Below are positions 59,312-64,000 of a DNA stretch of 64,000 nt, piece by piece. This DNA is from ZC4RG20 sp036381515 (GTDB lineage: Bacteria; Pseudomonadota; Gammaproteobacteria; Steroidobacterales; Rariloculaceae), in contig DASVCR010000073.1 of the NCBI GenBank assembly GCA_036381515.1, positions 1-64,000 on the forward strand. The letters run 5' to 3'. A program made the position numbers and the translations under genes. Within the stretch, counting starts at the first letter, position 1. Each line of letters begins with the position of its first letter. The notes beneath the pieces were generated by a model. That model was given only the letters and a program-made list of their open reading frames with translations, was not told where the DNA came from and did no database searches.

Positions 59312-61858
59312 GTGGATACGTTGCTCTGGCTGATTCTGCTCGTCGCCGTGCCCGTCACGCTCGCCTACCGGCGTGCGACGCTCCGCACCGCCACCGTCGT
59401 CCTCGGCGTCCTGCTCGTCGCCTATCTGCTGTTCGGTGACGGCCACTGGCTCTGGAAGCTGCTGCTCCTCGTCGCGTTCGGGGCGTTCGCGTCACTGAAC
59501 GCCGAGGGCTTCCGCCGCGAGCACGTCACGCGCCGGATTCTCGACGTCTACCGCAGGATGCTGCCGTCGATGTCGAGGACCGAGCAGGACGCGCTCGAGG
59601 CCGGCAACGTCTGGTGGGAGGGCGAGCTCTTCTCCGGCTCGCCGGACTGGAGCAGGCTGCGGAGCCTGCCGCCGCCTCGGCTGACGGACGAGGAGCAGGC
59701 CTTCCTGGACGGCCCGGTCGAGACGCTCTGCCGGATGCTCGACGACTGGCAGATCACGCACGAGCTCGCGGACATGCCGCGCGCCGTGTGGGACTACCTG
59801 CTCGAGCAGCGGTTCTTCGCGATGATCATCCCGAAGCGCTACGGCGGCCTCGGCTTCTCGCCGCTCGCCGTGTCGATGGTGCTGCAGAAGCTGTCGTCGC
59901 GAAACGCGACGGCAGCATCGACGGTCGGCGTGCCGAACTCGCTCGGCCCGGCCGAGCTGCTGCTGCATTACGGTACGGAGGAGCAGAAGGACTACTGGCT
60001 GCCGCGGCTCGCGGAGGGCAAGGAGATCCCGTGCTTCGCGCTGACGTCGCCCCGCGTCGGGTCCGACGCGACGGCGATCGTCGACACGGGCGTCGTGTGC
60101 AAAGGCACGTTCGACGGCAAGGAAGTCATCGGGATTCGCCTCAATTGGGACAAGCGCTACATCACGCTCGCGCCGATCGCGACCGTGATCGGGCTCGCGT
60201 TCAAGCTCTACGACCCCGAGCACCTGATCGGTGATCAGGACGAATACGGCATCACGGCCGCGCTGATCCCGGCGCACCTGCCCGGCGTCGAGATCGGGCG
60301 CAGGCACTTTCCGATCAACATCCCGTTCCAGAACGGGCCGACCCGCGGCAAGGACGTCTTCGTGCCCGTCGACTACATCATCGGCGGGCCGAAGAACGCG
60401 GGCCTCGGCTGGCGGATGCTCGTGCAGCAGCTCGCGGCCGGACGCGGCATCGTCCTGCCGAGCAACGCGCTCGGCGGCGCGATGGCGACCGTCTACGCGA
60501 CCGGCGCGTACGCGCGGATCCGCCGCCAGTTCAACCTGCCGATCGGCAAGTTCCACGGCGTCGGCGAGGTGCTCGCGCGCATGGCGGGCTCGACGTACAT
60601 CATGAAGGCCGCGTCGCGCGTGACGTGCGCCGCGCTGAACGCCGGCGAGAAGCCCGCCGTCGCGTCGGCGATCCTGAAGTATCACAACACCGAGCTCGGC
60701 CGGCAGGTCGCGAACGACGCGATGGACGTGCAGGGCGGCAAGGCGATCATGCTCGGCCCGAAGAACTACCTCGCGCGCAACTACGAGTCGGTGCCGATCT
60801 CGATCACGGTCGAGGGCGCGAACATTCTGACGCGCAACCTGATCATCTTCGGCCAGGGCGCGATCCGCTGCCATCCGTACGTGCTGGCCGAGATGGAGGC
60901 CGCACGCGATGAGGACCGCGAGCGGGGCCTCAGGGAGTTCGATCGCCTGCTGTTCGCGCATGTCGGCTCCGCGCTGTCGAACGCGGCGCGCTCGTTCGTG
61001 ATGGGCCTCACGCTCGCGCGCTTCGCGCCTGCTCCGGAGACGGGGCCGACGCGGCGTTACTACCAGCACATCGCCCGCTACAGCGCGTCGTTCGCGCTCG
61101 CCGCCGACGCGGCGATGATGACGCTCGGCGGCGAGCTGAAGCGCAAGGAGAGCCTGTCGGCCCGGCTCGGCGACATGCTGAGCTATCTGTACCTGGCGTC
61201 GATGGTCCTGAAGCACTACGAGGACCAGGGTCAGCCGGCCGAGGACCTCCCGCTCGTCGAGTGGGCATGCCGGACGCTGCTCTATCGCACGCAGGAGCAG
61301 CTGCACGGCCTGCTGCGCAACTTCCCGAACCGGTTCGTCGCGGCGCTGCTGCGCGTCGCGGTATTCCCGCGCGGGCGAACGTACTCGGCGCCGTCCGACG
61401 AGCTGTGCCAGCGGATCGCGGAGCTCATGATCAACCCGACCGAGGCGCGCCGGCGGCTCGCCGACGTCGCGTACGTCACGCCCGAGCCCGGCAACCCGAT
61501 CGGCCTGCTGCAGCAGGCGCTCGAGCTCGCGGAGCGCGTGAAGCCGATCGAGCGAAAAATCTTCGACGCGCGCCGCGCGCGCAGGATCAAGCGCGACGAC
61601 GTGCCGGGACAGATCGACGAGGCCGAGCGCGCCGGCATCATCAGCGTCGACGAGGCCGCGCTCGTGCGCGACTTCGACCGCGAGGTCATGGCGCTCACGG
61701 GCGTCGACGACTTCGATCGGCGGGAGCTCGCCCGCTCGACCGCCGCCGACGGCTTCTTCGCCGGCGCCGAGGCCGCGGAGCGTGCGCCGGCGCAGGCGTC
61801 CGAGGCGCAAGACGAGCGCACCGAGACGCGCGAGGCCGCGGGCGGCGAGCCGCGCTGA
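59312..61858 (+). CDS. fadE: Acyl-CoA dehydrogenase FadE
   Basis: An 848-residue FadE-type acyl-CoA dehydrogenase (E. coli about 814), catalysing the first oxidation of fatty-acid beta-oxidation. N-terminal hydrophobic helices (about 4-70) attach it to the membrane. The dehydrogenase core at about 145-560 includes IPKRYGGLGFSPLAVSMVL, CFALTSPRVGSD and the C-terminal FadE-specific domain. The residues near FGQGAIRCHPYV are also conserved. The start is a GTG at 59312 with AGAGGA six bases upstream, 32 bases after mdh. The last 40 residues are an Ala/Glu-rich tail. Confidence 0.93.
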   Translation: MDTLLWLILLVAVPVTLAYRRATLRTATVVLGVLLVAYLLFGDGHWLWKLLLLVAFGAFASLNAEGFRREHVTRRILDVYRRMLPSMSRTEQDALEAGNVWWEGELFSGSPDWSRLRSLPPPRLTDEEQAFLDGPVETLCRMLDDWQITHELADMPRAVWDYLLEQRFFAMIIPKRYGGLGFSPLAVSMVLQKLSSRNATAASTVGVPNSLGPAELLLHYGTEEQKDYWLPRLAEGKEIPCFALTSPRVGSDATAIVDTGVVCKGTFDGKEVIGIRLNWDKRYITLAPIATVIGLAFKLYDPEHLIGDQDEYGITAALIPAHLPGVEIGRRHFPINIPFQNGPTRGKDVFVPVDYIIGGPKNAGLGWRMLVQQLAAGRGIVLPSNALGGAMATVYATGAYARIRRQFNLPIGKFHGVGEVLARMAGSTYIMKAASRVTCAALNAGEKPAVASAILKYHNTELGRQVANDAMDVQGGKAIMLGPKNYLARNYESVPISITVEGANILTRNLIIFGQGAIRCHPYVLAEMEAARDEDRERGLREFDRLLFAHVGSALSNAARSFVMGLTLARFAPAPETGPTRRYYQHIARYSASFALAADAAMMTLGGELKRKESLSARLGDMLSYLYLASMVLKHYEDQGQPAEDLPLVEWACRTLLYRTQEQLHGLLRNFPNRFVAALLRVAVFPRGRTYSAPSDELCQRIAELMINPTEARRRLADVAYVTPEPGNPIGLLQQALELAERVKPIERKIFDARRARRIKRDDVPGQIDEAERAGIISVDEAALVRDFDREVMALTGVDDFDRRELARSTAADGFFAGAEAAERAPAQASEAQDERTETREAAGGEPR

Positions 61859-62042
61859 CGGGGCCGCTCCCCGACCCGTCACCGTCCCGGCGGAAACCGG
61901 TTCGTCCGCCGCCGGGCGCCGCTCGCGGCGCGGGCCCGGCGTTGTCCCCGCGCCGCTACAGTTGCAGCGCGCCGGAGGGCTGCGGATACTGCGGAGCGGC
62001 CGGCGCCCGACGGCCGGCCCCCATTCTGAACGGAGCACGACC

Positions 62043-62573
62043 ATGCCGCACGCCGTCCATCGCCTGATACCGCTGTTGCTCGCGCTGACCCTCGCCGGCT
62101 GCGGTGCGTCCGACGACGCCGCGGCCCCGCCGCCGGGCGGCGGACCCGATGCCGCGCCTGCCCCCGCCGGAAACACGCCTGCCGCGTCGGGGAGCGAAGC
62201 GGCTCCGCCAGCCTTCACGCGCAAGGCCGCGCCGGCGGGCGCGAGCGCGTACATCATCTCGCCGTCCGACGGCGACGTGGTCTCGAGCCCGGTCCGAGTC
62301 GTGTTCGGGCTGAAGGGAATGGGCGTCGCGCCGGCCGGCGTGGTCCGCCCCGATGCCGGTCACCATCACCTGCTCGTCGATGCCGAGCCGCCGTCGTTCG
62401 ACGCGCCGATCCCGGCGGACGAGCACCATCTGCACTTCGGCATGGGCCAAACCGAGACCGAGCTGACGTTGACGCCCGGCGAGCACCGTCTGCAGCTGCT
62501 GCTCGGCGACGAGCTGCACGTGCCGCACGATCCGCCGGTCCTCTCGGAACCGGTCACCATCACGGTGCAATAA
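62043..62573 (+). CDS. DUF4399 lipoprotein
   Basis: A 176-residue exported protein. The signal peptide ends ALTLAGC, a good lipobox with Cys20. A Gly/Pro/Ala-rich linker runs to about residue 60. The DUF4399 domain follows: YIISPSDGDVVSSPVRVVFGLKGM, GHHHLLVDAEPP, EHHLHFGMGQTETELTL and PGEHRLQLLLGD. The His-rich turns suggest metal binding, but this is inference. Preceding bases 61859-62042 are GC-rich with no feature that I can name. Confidence 0.85.
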   Translation: MPHAVHRLIPLLLALTLAGCGASDDAAAPPPGGGPDAAPAPAGNTPAASGSEAAPPAFTRKAAPAGASAYIISPSDGDVVSSPVRVVFGLKGMGVAPAGVVRPDAGHHHLLVDAEPPSFDAPIPADEHHLHFGMGQTETELTLTPGEHRLQLLLGDELHVPHDPPVLSEPVTITVQ

Positions 62574-62578
62574 CCACA

Positions 62579-62604
62579 GCGGTCGCCGCTCGCGCGGCGA
62601 CCGC
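62579..62604. other. Strong hairpin between the DUF4399 gene and gspA
   Basis: A perfect 11-bp stem (62579-62589 with 62594-62604, GCGGTCGCCGC/GCGGCGACCGC) closes a TCGC loop, five bases after the stop codon. No poly-T follows. It could still attenuate or end transcription. Confidence 0.5.
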
Positions 62605-62628
62605 CCGCGACACGTCGAGATCGATCTC

Positions 62629-64000
62629 GTGTACACCGAATTCTTCGGCCTCAACGAAAAACCGTTCTCGATCACGCCCGATCCGCGGTACCTCTACCTG
62701 AGCCGCCGCCATGCGGACGCGCTCGCGCATCTGATCTACGGCATTTCCGAGAGCGGCGGGTTCATCCAGCTCACGGGCGAGGTCGGCACGGGCAAGACGA
62801 CGCTGATCCGCAGCGTGCTCGAGCAGCTGCCCGAGAAGGCCGAGATCGCGCTGATCCTGAATCCGCAGCTCACGGCCCGCGAGTTCATCGAGAACATTTG
62901 CGAAGAGCTCAGGATGCCCATCCCGGCCGGCGGCTCCCTGCGCGCGCTGATTGCGGCGCTCAACCAGCACCTTCTCGACGCGCACGCGCAGGGCCGGCGA
63001 ATCGTGCTGATCGTCGACGAGGCGCAGACGCTCGGCCCCGAGCTGCTCGAGCAGGTGAGGCTCCTGACGAACCTCGAGACGTCGACGCAGAAGCTGCTGC
63101 AGATCATCCTGATCGGCCAGCCGGAGCTGCGCGAGCTGCTCGGGCGCCCCGAGATGCGCCAGATCGCGCAGCGCATCACGGGCCGCTTTCACTTGAAGCC
63201 GCTGAGCCGCGCCGAGACGGCCGCGTACGTGCGCCACCGGCTGCGCGTCGCGGGCTGCCAGACCGCGATCTTCACGGGCAGCGCGCTGCGGGAGCTCTAC
63301 CGGCGCTCGCATGGGATCCCGCGGCTGATCAACGTCGTCGCGGACCGGGCGCTGCTCGCGGCGTACACGCGGGACCGCACGCGGGTCGACGGCACGCTCG
63401 TCCGCCGCGCGGCCTCCGAGGTCTTCGGCCGCCGCCTCGTGCCGTTCGCGTGGCCGTGGGCGGTCGCGGCCGCCGGCATCGCGGCCATCGCGCTCGGGAC
63501 GTGGGGACTCGTGACGGACGCCGGGACCCGGGCCACCGAGCCGCCGCCGGCCGTGCCGGCGACGACGGCGGCCGCGCGCCCTGCCCCCGACCCGGCGACG
63601 AATGCGCCGTCCGGACGGACGACCTTCGGAAGCACCGCCGCGCGCGCCGCCGCGCCCGACGCACGGCCCGACGGCGATGGGGCCGAGCCGCCGGCCGACG
63701 CGCCGAGCATCGTCCCGCTCGCGGAGCTCCTCGCCGACCCCGCATTCCGGACCGACACCGACAGCGCGTTCGCAACGATCTTCGACCTCTGGGAGGCACG
63801 CTACGACCCGGCAAGGGGCGCGCCGTGCGATCAGGCCGCGCAGCAGCGCCTCCGGTGCCTGTTCCGGTCCGAGGGGTCTATCGGCGGGCTGCGGCAATTG
63901 AACCGCCCGGCGATCCTGACGCTCGTCGACGCGGACGGCGCGATGCATCAAGTCGTGATCGAGAGGCTCGACTATCGCGCGGCCACGCTCACGAGCGGAG
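62629..64000 (+). CDS. gspA: ExeA/GspA-like AAA+ ATPase, C-terminus cut by window edge
   Basis: At least 457 residues from a GTG at 62629 to the right edge without a stop. VYTEFFGLNEKPFSITPDPRY is the family N-terminus. Walker A GEVGTGKTT is at 50-58, Walker B RIVLIVDEAQ at about 122-131, and the sensor region GRFHLKPLSRAETAAYV follows. A membrane helix (about 268-290, VAAAGIAAIALGTWGL), a Pro/Ala-rich periplasmic linker and the start of a C39-peptidase-like domain complete the visible part. Family knowledge: GspA/ExeA helps place the type II secretion secretin through peptidoglycan; the related MshM serves pilus assembly. The gspB partner would lie beyond the edge. Confidence 0.88.
   Translation, partial: MYTEFFGLNEKPFSITPDPRYLYLSRRHADALAHLIYGISESGGFIQLTGEVGTGKTTLIRSVLEQLPEKAEIALILNPQLTAREFIENICEELRMPIPAGGSLRALIAALNQHLLDAHAQGRRIVLIVDEAQTLGPELLEQVRLLTNLETSTQKLLQIILIGQPELRELLGRPEMRQIAQRITGRFHLKPLSRAETAAYVRHRLRVAGCQTAIFTGSALRELYRRSHGIPRLINVVADRALLAAYTRDRTRVDGTLVRRAASEVFGRRLVPFAWPWAVAAAGIAAIALGTWGLVTDAGTRATEPPPAVPATTAAARPAPDPATNAPSGRTTFGSTAARAAAPDARPDGDGAEPPADAPSIVPLAELLADPAFRTDTDSAFATIFDLWEARYDPARGAPCDQAAQQRLRCLFRSEGSIGGLRQLNRPAILTLVDADGAMHQVVIERLDYRAATLTSG

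Overview
This window reads as chromosomal DNA of a GC-rich gammaproteobacterium. The basis is the gene set: a TonB-dependent receptor, FadE-type acyl-CoA dehydrogenase, the 518-residue GshA family, PspF/PspABC, MsrPQ, a CpxR/CpxA-like pair, UspE-like protein, two-ACT-domain IlvA and an ExeA/GspA ATPase. The order or genus cannot be fixed from the sequence alone. Coding density is high, many genes overlap by ATGA junctions, and most long reading frames on the opposite strand are composition artefacts. No rRNA, tRNA, CRISPR array, insertion sequence or phage module was seen.

Layout. 1-12.7 kb: GST fragment, DUF423 protein, D-Ala-D-Ala ligase, TonB-dependent receptor, Lhr-type helicase, a P-loop ATPase followed by a 14-nt tandem array, a rhomboid protease, a zinc-ribbon protein and a DUF1134 lipoprotein. 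12.7-18.4 kb: a coiled-coil protein and a three-gene operon coupling a FAD/Fe-S oxidoreductase to a 2-oxoacid:ferredoxin oxidoreductase. 18.8-27.1 kb: two paralogous TPR/TonB-C proteins, UspE, a two-component system, PII, and the periplasmic methionine sulfoxide repair pair MsrPQ.

28.4-31.1 kb is the most unusual part. A PAS-PAS-AAA+-Fis activator of sigma-54 is transcribed away from a near-consensus sigma-54 promoter, with three near-identical palindromes between them. The promoter faces a 90-residue exported protein. Its 3' side carries three perfect or near-perfect hairpins, all with an 11-nt loop containing TCCTCCCCC, and two homologous multi-stem elements each ending in eight T residues. 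This looks like an undescribed sigma-54-controlled peptide plus small-RNA locus whose loops could pair with Shine-Dalgarno sequences.

31.1-44.4 kb: dihydroorotase and proline iminopeptidase; a Gld-type ABC export cluster (ATPase, permease, GldG, DUF4340) whose last two proteins carry Asp/Ala-rich inserts; threonine deaminase; a 113-nt element with perfect 30-nt inverted arms; two unrecognised genes; an SLC13 permease with four RCK_C domains. 44.3-52.6 kb: START-like protein, quinone oxidoreductase, ferredoxin reductase, two anchored unknowns, GshA, DUF2845, bactofilin and a YheT-type hydrolase. 52.7-64 kb: a GGDEF-EAL protein, a small exported protein, a psp cluster (pspF divergent from pspABC plus an extra PspB-like gene, with its own sigma-54 promoter), malate dehydrogenase, FadE, a DUF4399 lipoprotein and a GspA fragment cut by the right edge.
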